Below, piece after piece: positions 7,630 through 14,547 of a stretch of 23,122 nucleotides of DNA (within the stretch, counting starts at the first letter, position 1; the number at the start of each line of letters is the position of its first letter). Source of the DNA: Ruminococcaceae bacterium UBA5904. GTDB taxonomy: Bacteria; Bacillota; Clostridia; Oscillospirales; Acutalibacteraceae. The notes under the pieces are model-generated. The model searched no databases and was not told the DNA's origin. It worked only from the letters and a program-made list of their open reading frames with translations. The translations under genes and the position numbers were made by a program. The DNA is taken from assembly GCA_002431305.1 (NCBI GenBank), contig DJEG01000004.1:1-23122 (forward strand), written 5' to 3'.

Positions 7630-8406
7630 ATGTCGACAACCATAAAAATACTCGTCTGTATATTAGCGGGATTAGGCGCGGGACTCGGCACGGGATTTGC
7701 GGGAATGAGCGCGGCGGCGGTTATCAGCCCGATGCTCACGACGATTCTCGGCATGGACCCGTATCTCGCGGTCGGAGTCGCATTGGCAAGCGACGTTCTG
7801 GCAAGCGCGGCGAGTGCGGTAATGTACGCGAGGAAAAAGAATATAGACATCAGAAACGGCATAGCCATGATGATATCCGTACTTATTTTTACGTTTGTCG
7901 GCTCGTTCGCGGCAAGCTATCTGCCGAGCAAAGCGATGGGCGGATTCTCGATGATAATGACGTTTTTCCTCGGTTTGAGGTTTATAATCAAGCCAGCAAC
8001 GAAGCCTAAAGCAAGGCTCGAAAACGCAACGAAAAAGCAGAAAATAATACGCTCGATAATCTGCGGAGGAGTCGTAGGATTCATATGCGGATTCGTCGGT
8101 GCCGGCGGAGGACTGATGATGCTGTTTGTTCTGACAAGCGTACTCGGATACGAATTAAAAACAGCTGTCGGCACGAGCGTATTTATAATGTCGGCTACGG
8201 CGCTGACGGGAGCAGTCAGCCACTTTGCGATAGGCGGAGCGCCGGATATACTTTCGCTGATTGTGTGCGTTATAAGCACACTTGTTTTTGCAATGCTCGC
8301 GGCTCACATAGCGAATAAAGTATCCTCAAAAACAGCAAACAGAGCCACAGGCATTGTCCTGGTGATCCTCGGAATTTCATTGGTTATTATAAAATACTTT
8401 TTATAA
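7630..8406 (+). CDS. TSUP (TauE/SafE) family membrane permease
   Basis: 258 residues, very hydrophobic, with about eight predicted membrane spans in two halves joined by a positively charged loop near 122-140 (KPATKPKARLENATKKQK). The first half has GLGTGFAGMSAAAVISPML near 19-36 and the second repeats the pattern as GFVGAGGGLMMLFVL near 154-168, the paired glycine-rich motifs of TauE/SafE proteins. Characterised members export or import organic or inorganic sulfur anions such as sulfite, sulfoacetate or thiosulfate; the substrate here cannot be read from sequence. The ATG at 7630 is preferred over GTG 7621, which is only one base from the Shine-Dalgarno. It is driven by a perfect promoter and followed by hydF after 30 bp, so the two are probably one transcript. 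Confidence 0.82.
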   Translation: MSTTIKILVCILAGLGAGLGTGFAGMSAAAVISPMLTTILGMDPYLAVGVALASDVLASAASAVMYARKKNIDIRNGIAMMISVLIFTFVGSFAASYLPSKAMGGFSMIMTFFLGLRFIIKPATKPKARLENATKKQKIIRSIICGGVVGFICGFVGAGGGLMMLFVLTSVLGYELKTAVGTSVFIMSATALTGAVSHFAIGGAPDILSLIVCVISTLVFAMLAAHIANKVSSKTANRATGIVLVILGISLVIIKYFL

Positions 8407-8436
8407 TATTATTTTAATTAATGGGGAATGATGAAA

Positions 8437-9642
8437 ATGGGATTGAATGACACAGTAAGCGCGGAAAGGATTCACATAGGCTTCTTCGGACTCAGAAACG
8501 CAGGAAAATCGAGCGTTGTAAACGCCGTAACCGGACAGAAGCTGTCTCTCGTATCGGACGTTAAAGGCACGACGACCGACCCCGTGCAGAAAGCCATGGA
8601 GCTTCTGCCGTTGGGACCTGTCGTAATTATCGACACGCCGGGCATAGACGACACGGGAACGCTCGGCGAGATGAGAGCCGAGAGAGCAAGACAGACGCTT
8701 ACTCATACGGATATCGCGATTCTCGTAACGGACGCGAATAATCCGCTGACGGATACGGAAAAGGAGCTTGCAGGCGTATTCAAAGAGAAAAACATACCGT
8801 ACATAACCGTATATAATAAATCGGATTTGCTTGAAAGAGTTCCGGAGCCCGGCAAAAACGAAATATACGTCAGCGCAAAAAATAACACGAATATATACGA
8901 GTTGAAAGAGCTTATCGGCTCGCTTTCGGGAAAGTCAAAAGAGCAAAAACCGCTTTTAGGCGATTTAATTAATAAGAACGATATCGCCGTGCTCGTTACG
9001 CCTATCGACTCCGCCGCACCCAAGGGCAGGATGATTCTCCCCCAGCAGAACGCAATCCGCGACGTGCTCGACAATTCGTGCATTAACATTGTCGTTAAGG
9101 AGTCCGAACTCGAATACGCGCTGTCGATTATGAATAAAAAGCCGAAGATAGTCATAACGGATTCGCAGGCTTTTGAAAAAGTATTAAAAATCGTACCCGA
9201 GGACATCGCGCTGACTTCTTTTTCAATTGTTTTCGCGCGGTATAAGGGGATTCTAAAAGAAGCCGTCAGGGGCGCGTCAATGCTCAATAAATTAAACGAC
9301 GGCGACAGAATTTTAATATCCGAGGGCTGTACGCATCACAGACAGTGCGAGGATATCGGAACGGTAAAGCTCCCGAAATGGATAACCGCGCATTCAGGAA
9401 AAAAGATCGAATTCGAATTTACCTCCGGCAGAGAGTTCCCCGAGGACGTAAGAAAATACGCGCTCGTAATCCACTGCGGCGGCTGTATGCTCAACGAACG
9501 CGAAATGATTTCGAGAATGCAGACATGCGTAAACGAGGGCACGCCGATAACGAACTACGGCACCGCGATAGCGTTTATGAATAATATACTAAAAAGAACG
9601 CTCGAAGTGTTCGGAGACGAATACATATCACTGTTGAATTAA
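8437..9642 (+). CDS. hydF: [FeFe]-hydrogenase H-cluster maturation GTPase HydF
   Basis: 401 residues from ATG 8437. HydF is the scaffold that receives the di-iron subcluster built by HydE and HydG and delivers it to the hydrogenase HydA. The GTPase domain has P-loop GLRNAGKSS (18-26), switch GTTTDPV (44-50), DTPG (66-69) and NKSD (127-130). The C-terminal cluster-binding motif C-x-H..HCxxC is intact: C298, H300, H346, C347, C350. ATGs at 8428 and 8431 are also in frame, but GGGGA at 8423-8427 is well spaced for 8437, and MGLNDT is the typical HydF N-terminus. HydE, HydG and the hydrogenase are not in the window. It is closed by a strong terminator. An anaerobic, hydrogen-metabolising host follows. 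Confidence 0.95.
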   Translation: MGLNDTVSAERIHIGFFGLRNAGKSSVVNAVTGQKLSLVSDVKGTTTDPVQKAMELLPLGPVVIIDTPGIDDTGTLGEMRAERARQTLTHTDIAILVTDANNPLTDTEKELAGVFKEKNIPYITVYNKSDLLERVPEPGKNEIYVSAKNNTNIYELKELIGSLSGKSKEQKPLLGDLINKNDIAVLVTPIDSAAPKGRMILPQQNAIRDVLDNSCINIVVKESELEYALSIMNKKPKIVITDSQAFEKVLKIVPEDIALTSFSIVFARYKGILKEAVRGASMLNKLNDGDRILISEGCTHHRQCEDIGTVKLPKWITAHSGKKIEFEFTSGREFPEDVRKYALVIHCGGCMLNEREMISRMQTCVNEGTPITNYGTAIAFMNNILKRTLEVFGDEYISLLN

Positions 9643-9659
9643 AATACAACTATATAAAT

Positions 9660-9697
9660 ACGGGTCTGTGAAGGTTTTTCACAGACCCGTTGTTTTT
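9660..9697 (+). terminator. Rho-independent terminator after hydF
   Basis: Perfect 13-bp arms ACGGGTCTGTGAA (9660-9672) and TTCACAGACCCGT (9678-9690) with a 5-nt loop, then TGTTTTT. It lies 17 bp after the hydF stop; the convergent GH13 gene ends about 50 bp further on and might share it. Confidence 0.92.
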
Positions 9698-9742
9698 ATT
9701 ATACAATTGCTTTTTGCTATTCGGGCAGTTTTATCATCCCCG

Positions 9743-11416
9743 TTACTCCGTTTCAAAAACAAACGCCTCGTACGGCTTTAAACGGCAGCTTGTTAGCATA
9801 AACTCACCGTCGTTATAATTATGAAGAATAAGTTTGCACTTATTGTATCTTAATTCCCTGGGCATGGTGAATACTGCTTCCTTATCCGTATAGCTTGCGG
9901 CAACAACGTATTTTTTGCCTTTATACGCTCTCTCGTACACCCAGATATCCTTATTTTCGGGCATATACTGCTTATACGTGCCGTATCTGATTATCTCGTC
10001 GCCTATACGCATACGGTTTATCTTCTGATAGAAATACCATACGCTGTTTTTATCTTCTAAAGCCTTTTTAACGTTTATCTCGGGATAATTCGGGTTATTG
10101 GGCATCCATGGTTCGGCGGTCGAAAATCCCGCGTACTCGCTGTCGTCCCACTGCATGGGTGCGCGCGCGTGGTCTCTCGCTTTTTTATTAAGTCCCCACT
10201 TTACTATGGGCATTGCGGGCGGGAAAATCTTTTTGACCGTGTCGCGAAGCTGTAAGGAAACTACATCCCTGTACTCGTCGGGTTCAAGATCTTCAAAATT
10301 AGTCATGCCGATTTCCTGACCCTGATATATGTACGGCGTACCCTTTAAGAAGTTAATGCTTATTGCAAGCATTTTGTCGACATACTCGCGGTACTCCATC
10401 TTTCCGTAACGCGGAACGGCTCTCGGATAATCATGGTTTTCTATATAAAGAGAGTTCCAGCACGTGTCGGGCAGAGCCTGCCAGGAGGAGAAAATCTCTT
10501 TCCACTTTTTAAGATTAAACGGCTTCGGGATAGTCGTCATAAATGAGTCGACCTGAGTCTGATGCTCGAATGTAAATACACAGTCGAGCTCTTCACGGCT
10601 CTCGTCAACGCAGTCGAACGCGTTATTTATCGTTATGCCCTGCGCCTCGCCTACTATCATCGTATCATATTTTGACCACGACTTTTTGTTAAGCTCGTGA
10701 ATATACTCGTGGTATCTCGGTCCTATAACGAAATGCTCGTCACCGCATACGACGGGATTGAATTTACCGTCGGCAAACGACTGATCCTTGCTTATATAAG
10801 TTATAACGTCGCATCTGAAGCCGTCGACGCCCTTTTCGAACCAGTAGTTGCAGATATCCGCAACCTCCTGTCTTACCCTGGGATTCTCCCAGTTGAGGTC
10901 GGGCTGTTTTTTATGGAAAAGGTGGAGATAAAATTCGCCCGTCGTCTCGTCGTACTCCCACGCGGAGCCGGTAAATCTCGACGTCCAGTTATTAGGCGGA
11001 GTTTTTCCGTCCTTGCCCTTTCCTTTTCTCCAAATGTAATAATCCCTGTACGGATTGTCCTTTGACGAACGCGACTGCTTAAACCACTCATGCTCGTCGC
11101 TCGTATGGTTAACGACGAGATCCATTACGAGTTTAATCCCTCTTTCATGCATGCCGTCAGCCATCTCCTGCCAGTCGTCGAGAGTGCCGAATTCGTCCAT
11201 AATATCGCGGTAATCGCTGATATCGTAGCCGTTGTCAGCGTTGGGTGACTTGTAGCAGGGGCTAAGCCACACGCACGTAACGCCCAAATCTTTGAGATAA
11301 TCAAGCTTGCTTATAATACCGCGTATATCGCCTATTCCGTCGCCGTTGCTGTCGCAGAAGCTTCTCGGATAAATCTGATATATAACGGCGTCCTTGTACC
11401 AACGTGATTTTGACAT
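9743..11416 (-). CDS. GH13 alpha-glucosidase, probable oligo-1,6-glucosidase
   Basis: 557 residues, full length for the GH13 subfamily of oligo-1,6-glucosidase, trehalose-6-phosphate hydrolase and dextran glucosidase. There is no signal peptide, so it is cytoplasmic. In order: calcium-site DSNGDGIGD (22-30), VNHTS with H104, QPDLNW (171-176), FRCDVI with nucleophile D203, VGEAQG with acid/base E257, and NHDYPR with D329. Valine directly after the nucleophile (V204) is typical of enzymes that prefer alpha-1,6 bonds, which favours isomaltose-type substrates; this is inference from family knowledge. The usual Gln of NHDQPR is Tyr here. ATG 11416 follows GGAGG and its own promoter. It is monocistronic, with no transporter or regulator beside it. 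Confidence 0.9.
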   Translation of the reverse strand: MSKSRWYKDAVIYQIYPRSFCDSNGDGIGDIRGIISKLDYLKDLGVTCVWLSPCYKSPNADNGYDISDYRDIMDEFGTLDDWQEMADGMHERGIKLVMDLVVNHTSDEHEWFKQSRSSKDNPYRDYYIWRKGKGKDGKTPPNNWTSRFTGSAWEYDETTGEFYLHLFHKKQPDLNWENPRVRQEVADICNYWFEKGVDGFRCDVITYISKDQSFADGKFNPVVCGDEHFVIGPRYHEYIHELNKKSWSKYDTMIVGEAQGITINNAFDCVDESREELDCVFTFEHQTQVDSFMTTIPKPFNLKKWKEIFSSWQALPDTCWNSLYIENHDYPRAVPRYGKMEYREYVDKMLAISINFLKGTPYIYQGQEIGMTNFEDLEPDEYRDVVSLQLRDTVKKIFPPAMPIVKWGLNKKARDHARAPMQWDDSEYAGFSTAEPWMPNNPNYPEINVKKALEDKNSVWYFYQKINRMRIGDEIIRYGTYKQYMPENKDIWVYERAYKGKKYVVAASYTDKEAVFTMPRELRYNKCKLILHNYNDGEFMLTSCRLKPYEAFVFETE

Positions 11417-11466
11417 AGGGAAACCTCCGATTTTTAAACTATTTTTAAACCATATAATATATTAAT

Positions 11467-11495
11467 ATTTTATCATTTATATCATTTAATTGCAA
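11467..11495 (-). promoter_or_regulatory. Promoter for the GH13 gene
   Basis: On the minus strand TTGCAA (11490-11495) and TAAAAT (11467-11472) are separated by 17 bp in very AT-rich DNA, about 50 bp before ATG 11416. The -35 box begins ten bases past the arms of the upstream terminator, so the GH13 gene is transcribed separately from the gene behind it. Confidence 0.6.
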
Positions 11496-11504
11496 TCAGA
11501 AAAA

Positions 11505-11544
11505 AGAAAAAGCCGATCCGAGGGGGGAAGGATCGGCTTTTTCT
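11505..11544 (-). terminator. Strong terminator for the ECF sigma/beta-propeller operon
   Basis: Perfect 15-bp arms, AGAAAAAGCCGATCC at 11505-11519 and its complement at 11530-11544, with a 10-nt loop. In the minus direction the stem is followed by TTTTT. The T-rich right arm means it could also work in the plus direction. It lies 210 bp past the beta-propeller stop. Confidence 0.88.
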
Positions 11545-11753
11545 CAAACCGTAAGGTTTAAAAAAGAGAGGTATATGTACATGAAATGTTCGTAAAGAAC
11601 ACGGAGCTGTTTGTCTGTCCGCATTTAACCGTTTTTATTCGCTCAGGTCGGGACAGCTGACCTTTGATGCATCCTGTGACTAAAATATAACGTTCACAGC
11701 TTAAAATAACCTTGATTTTTCTTAAAGTTTATAAAGAAATCGTTAAAAATTTA
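11545..11753. other. Structured non-coding region, possible small RNA or long 3' UTR
   Basis: Between the beta-propeller stop and its terminator lie about 209 bases with no credible gene but many short inverted repeats: AAACC/GGTTT around GTAA (11546-11559), TGTTC/GAACA around GTAAA (11587-11601), CTGTCC/GGACAG (11615-11620 with 11651-11656), AGGTC/GACCT (11645-11663) and CTGTGA/TCACAG (11674-11699). Read on the plus strand the first loop is a GNRA tetraloop. I recognise no known RNA family. It could be a processed 3' UTR of the minus-strand operon or an independent RNA. Confidence 0.3.
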
Positions 11754-13871
11754 TCAATTGTCATAGTAGATGTAAGTTCCGAGCCTTTCACTTGTCGAAA
11801 GACTGTACGAAATTACGCCCGAATCGCCGACTACAAACAGGTTATCGCCTATATATGTCACACGCGTACAGTACATGTCGTCGTTGACCGGACCGTTATA
11901 GTAATCGGTCTTTGATATTTTTGCACCGTCAACTTTTATAACAACGGCTTTAAGGTCGGAATCATTATTTGAATAACCGTTGTTGTAAAACTGAGCAATA
12001 ACGCCGTATCTGCCGTCGCCGAGCGAAGTAAACGCCTTATGATCGGTATTTATATATGCGTTTTTTATATTAAGCGTATCAACGCACTTCGGATTTTTCG
12101 GGTCGGAAACGTCGAAAAGCTTGATTTCGGCAGAGCCGTCGGTACCGTTTTCATCACCGCCCTCGCCTATGCCGAGTACGAGATTATCGCCGACGGGATG
12201 AAGATATGACGAGAATCCGGGGATTTTAAGTTCGCCGGCAACTTCGGGATTCTTTACGTCGCTTAAATCAATGACGAACAGCGGGTCTGTCTGATAGAAT
12301 GTCACCGCGTAAGCCGTATTGCCGACGAAGCGGACGGATTTCATATATTCGCCCAAGCCGAACGCTTCGGTTCTCGACACGATTTCGAGTTTGTCGTTAA
12401 CTATGAACACGTAGCTTGCGGAATCGGTTTTATATGTCGATTCGACGGCAACTCTGAAATATCCGTTATATCTGTCCATTGAAAACTGCCCTATAACATT
12501 TCCCGGAAGCGTAACCGAGCCTATATTAGTAAGAGCATTGCTGTCGATTTTGTAAGCGGTAATATCTGTAGCCGCGTACGAATCAACGCCCTGTATATTC
12601 TTTGATTTTTCAAGATAATCGTATGACGAAACAAAGAGATATTCGCCGTCGCAGTAAACGTCCTCGCAGTAACCGAGCGCGGCTCCCGAGTAAAACGTAT
12701 TCTCGCAGTCGTTTATATTAAACGATGCGACAGTCTGATAAACCGTAGGTTCGTCCGTATCGCGGACGCAGATATTATCTGCGTTTATTCTCGCTCTCTC
12801 ACTGCCGTTGATAATCTCGGTCGGAACGCAGTTCTCTTTTAAAGTTTCGGTACTCAATTCCTCATTACTTTCGGCATAGTCAAACGGAATGGAGTATCTG
12901 CCGACATATATGAACTTGCCGTCAGCAATTCGTGAGGAAACGTACGTTCCGTCGCAGACATATGAAAACTCCATAACAGGTGACTTCGGGTCGGTAATAT
13001 TGTAAACGGAGATAACGGTATTCAGATATTCAATTCCGGCATAGCATGCAACTCCAACTCTGTAACTGTCCTCAGGTGCATAACTGGAGTCAACTTCCTT
13101 GTACGTGCCGACTACGGTTATCAGCTTGCCCGACGTAAGGAACATATCCTGTGTTTCGCATTTCGTGCCGTCGTCGGAAACATAGGCGGGCATGGACTTG
13201 AGCGTTTTCATATTCTCAGGGTCGGAAACGTCGAGAATATATATTTTGTCAGAGGATAAAACATAGATATTCTTTCCGTCGGTTTTGACTATATCGCCCT
13301 CGTCAACGCCGTCGACCTGCAAATTGGTTTTTCCGTATGACGAAGATTCGGCGGAAACCTGAGCGGACTCATTGACCGACTCTGCCGCGCTCGGGGCGGC
13401 ACTGCCGGTATTAGCCGAACCGTCGGCGGTCATATTACCGTTCTTTTTTCCGAACAATGAAAACGAATTATAATTCCGATATTTTTTCTGTTCGCTTAAC
13501 TGTTTTTTATAGTAGTCGGCTACTATGGTTTCGATATTGTCGTAGCCGGTTCTGTCGACTGATGAATTATAGTTATTATTAATATTTATGTTCGAGCTGT
13601 TCGGGCTCCCGCTTTGAACGAGCGGAGTATCATTGCCGAATCCGACCGCGCCTATTCCTATTACTATCGCAATTGCAGCCGCAACGGAGACCGCCGCGCT
13701 TATTATATGTTTTTTATTAATTCTCTTTTTATTGTCCGGCTCGACGACCGCTATCTGCTTTACGCCGTCAAGCTGTTTTACGATATTGTCTCTGCTGAGT
13801 TCTTCAGGGAGAGAAACGTTATCGGACGCGCTTTTAATTTTATCGAAAAGCTCTTTATCCTGCTTGTTCAT
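11754..13871 (-). CDS. Membrane-anchored extracytoplasmic beta-propeller protein, probable anti-sigma factor
   Basis: 705 residues from ATG 13871. Residues 1-54 are charged and probably cytoplasmic. Residues 55-78 form one membrane span (IISAAVSVAAAIAIVIGIGA). Residues about 80-180 are a Ser/Asn/Ala-rich linker. From 182 the signature TNLQVDGVDEGDIVKTDG opens a long repeat region with blades of the form VLSSDKIYILDVSDP and LFDVSDPKNPK, characteristic of secreted C-terminal beta-propeller proteins (the Beta_propel family, COG4880-like). It follows the ECF sigma gene by 12 nt with its AAGGAG overlapping the sigma stop, so the pair is translationally coupled. Short inside, one span and large outside behind an ECF gene is the topology of an anti-sigma sensor; the anti-sigma role is inference, since no zinc-binding (ZAS) motif is visible. 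GTG 13880 is rejected as a start because it overlaps the Shine-Dalgarno. Confidence 0.8.
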   Translation of the reverse strand: MNKQDKELFDKIKSASDNVSLPEELSRDNIVKQLDGVKQIAVVEPDNKKRINKKHIISAAVSVAAAIAIVIGIGAVGFGNDTPLVQSGSPNSSNININNNYNSSVDRTGYDNIETIVADYYKKQLSEQKKYRNYNSFSLFGKKNGNMTADGSANTGSAAPSAAESVNESAQVSAESSSYGKTNLQVDGVDEGDIVKTDGKNIYVLSSDKIYILDVSDPENMKTLKSMPAYVSDDGTKCETQDMFLTSGKLITVVGTYKEVDSSYAPEDSYRVGVACYAGIEYLNTVISVYNITDPKSPVMEFSYVCDGTYVSSRIADGKFIYVGRYSIPFDYAESNEELSTETLKENCVPTEIINGSERARINADNICVRDTDEPTVYQTVASFNINDCENTFYSGAALGYCEDVYCDGEYLFVSSYDYLEKSKNIQGVDSYAATDITAYKIDSNALTNIGSVTLPGNVIGQFSMDRYNGYFRVAVESTYKTDSASYVFIVNDKLEIVSRTEAFGLGEYMKSVRFVGNTAYAVTFYQTDPLFVIDLSDVKNPEVAGELKIPGFSSYLHPVGDNLVLGIGEGGDENGTDGSAEIKLFDVSDPKNPKCVDTLNIKNAYINTDHKAFTSLGDGRYGVIAQFYNNGYSNNDSDLKAVVIKVDGAKISKTDYYNGPVNDDMYCTRVTYIGDNLFVVGDSGVISYSLSTSERLGTYIYYDN

Positions 13872-13879
13872 ATATGTCA

Positions 13880-13885
13880 CTCCTT
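13880..13885 (-). promoter_or_regulatory. Ribosome binding site overlapping the sigma-factor stop codon
   Basis: AAGGAG on the minus strand spans the ECF gene's TAA (13884-13886) and lies eight bases before ATG 13871. This fixes the downstream start and implies coupled translation of sigma factor and partner. Confidence 0.75.
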
Positions 13886-14405
13886 ATGTAAGAATAGTTC
13901 TCAGCTTGGAAAGCGAGCGGGAAAGCTTCGAGCGTACCGTAGACGCGGGACAATTTATTATCTCGGCAATCTCGGAACTTTTGTATCGGTGTACAACGCT
14001 GAGAATAACGACCGTACGCTCTTCATCCGTCAGACTCTCCATAGCGTCGTAAATTTCCGTTCTCAATGTAAAGTCCCCGCCCTGTTCGCTCATTACAACG
14101 GGGATATCCCCGTCTGCGGTTTTACATTCGTTCTTTGCATGAGCGGAAGTAAGCGACGATTTACATATATTGGACAGTATTTTAAACAGCCATGATTTAA
14201 ACGCGTTCGGGTCTTTTAACGACACTATCGAGGAATACGCCTTGACGCAAGCGTTTTGCACCGCGTCGAGAGCGTCCTGCTCATTGTGCATAAAATACAG
14301 CGCAAATTTGTACATATCAAGCGCGTATATCTCGTACAGATCGCCGAAAGCCTCGGAGTCTCCGTTTTTCGCCCGTCGGACGAGCGAGCGTATATCTTTT
14401 TTCAT
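13884..14405 (-). CDS. ECF-type RNA polymerase sigma factor
   Basis: 173 residues from ATG 14405. Residues 14-80 form region 2, including DALDAVQNACVKAYSSI (44-60) and the FKSWLFKILSNICKS segment (69-83) that follows it in ECF factors. Residues about 119-170 form region 4, with the LTDEERTVVIL helix and the DNA-binding helix-turn-helix SSEIAEIINCPASTVRSKLSRSL. Regions 1 and 3 are absent, as expected for the ECF class. It would direct polymerase to a small regulon in response to the membrane partner encoded next. An in-frame ATG at 14429 is rejected: AAAGGAG at 14416-14422 serves ATG 14405, and the predicted promoter would start the transcript near 14425. It lies directly behind the terminator of the sugar-isomerase operon. 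Confidence 0.92.
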   Translation of the reverse strand: MKKDIRSLVRRAKNGDSEAFGDLYEIYALDMYKFALYFMHNEQDALDAVQNACVKAYSSIVSLKDPNAFKSWLFKILSNICKSSLTSAHAKNECKTADGDIPVVMSEQGGDFTLRTEIYDAMESLTDEERTVVILSVVHRYKSSEIAEIINCPASTVRSKLSRSLSKLRTILT

Positions 14406-14430
14406 CGGTGTCCCGCTCCTTTCGTACATA

Positions 14431-14458
14431 AGACTAAGAAAATATATAAACTGTTGCA
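14431..14458 (-). promoter_or_regulatory. Possible ECF-type autoregulatory promoter
   Basis: On the minus strand TGCAAC (14453-14458) is followed after 16 bp by TAGTCT (14431-14436), directly ahead of the ECF gene. An AAC-containing -35 with a GTC-containing -10 at this spacing resembles ECF promoters. A sigma-A alternative with TATATAT as -10 cannot be excluded. Confidence 0.4.
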
Positions 14459-14514
14459 GAAAAAAAATAAAAAAATCGGCTTCGGGGTATTAAATTTTAT
14501 CCCAAAACCGATTT
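14459..14514 (-). terminator. Terminator of the sugar oxidoreductase/isomerase operon
   Basis: Arms AAATCGG (14473-14479) and CCGATTT (14508-14514) close a stem extended by GGG/CCC (around 14484 and 14501) after an internal loop. On the minus strand the stem is followed by a long T-rich tract (14459-14472). It lies about 33 bp past the last gene's stop. Confidence 0.75.
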
Positions 14515-14547
14515 ATATAAATTGAAAGTATTAAAAATGCGTAAGGA

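Noticed and set aside
8703..9287. 194-codon open frame on the minus strand
   Set aside because: It is a shadow of hydF, whose GTPase and cluster-binding motifs are complete on the plus strand.
11570..11590. Very short frame (Met-Tyr-Met-Lys-Cys-Ser-stop) after a GAGAGG, resembling a leader peptide
   Set aside because: No promoter or downstream plus-strand gene would make use of it; the region runs antisense into the beta-propeller gene.
11660..11690. Plus-strand promoter-like TTGATG with TATAAC 16 bp further on
   Set aside because: It would only drive transcription antisense into the beta-propeller 3' end; -10 match is weak and no product is evident.
13614..14195. 193-codon open frame on the plus strand
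   Set aside because: It lies antisense to the beta-propeller and ECF genes, which have clear domain motifs and ribosome sites; the peptide has no recognisable feature.
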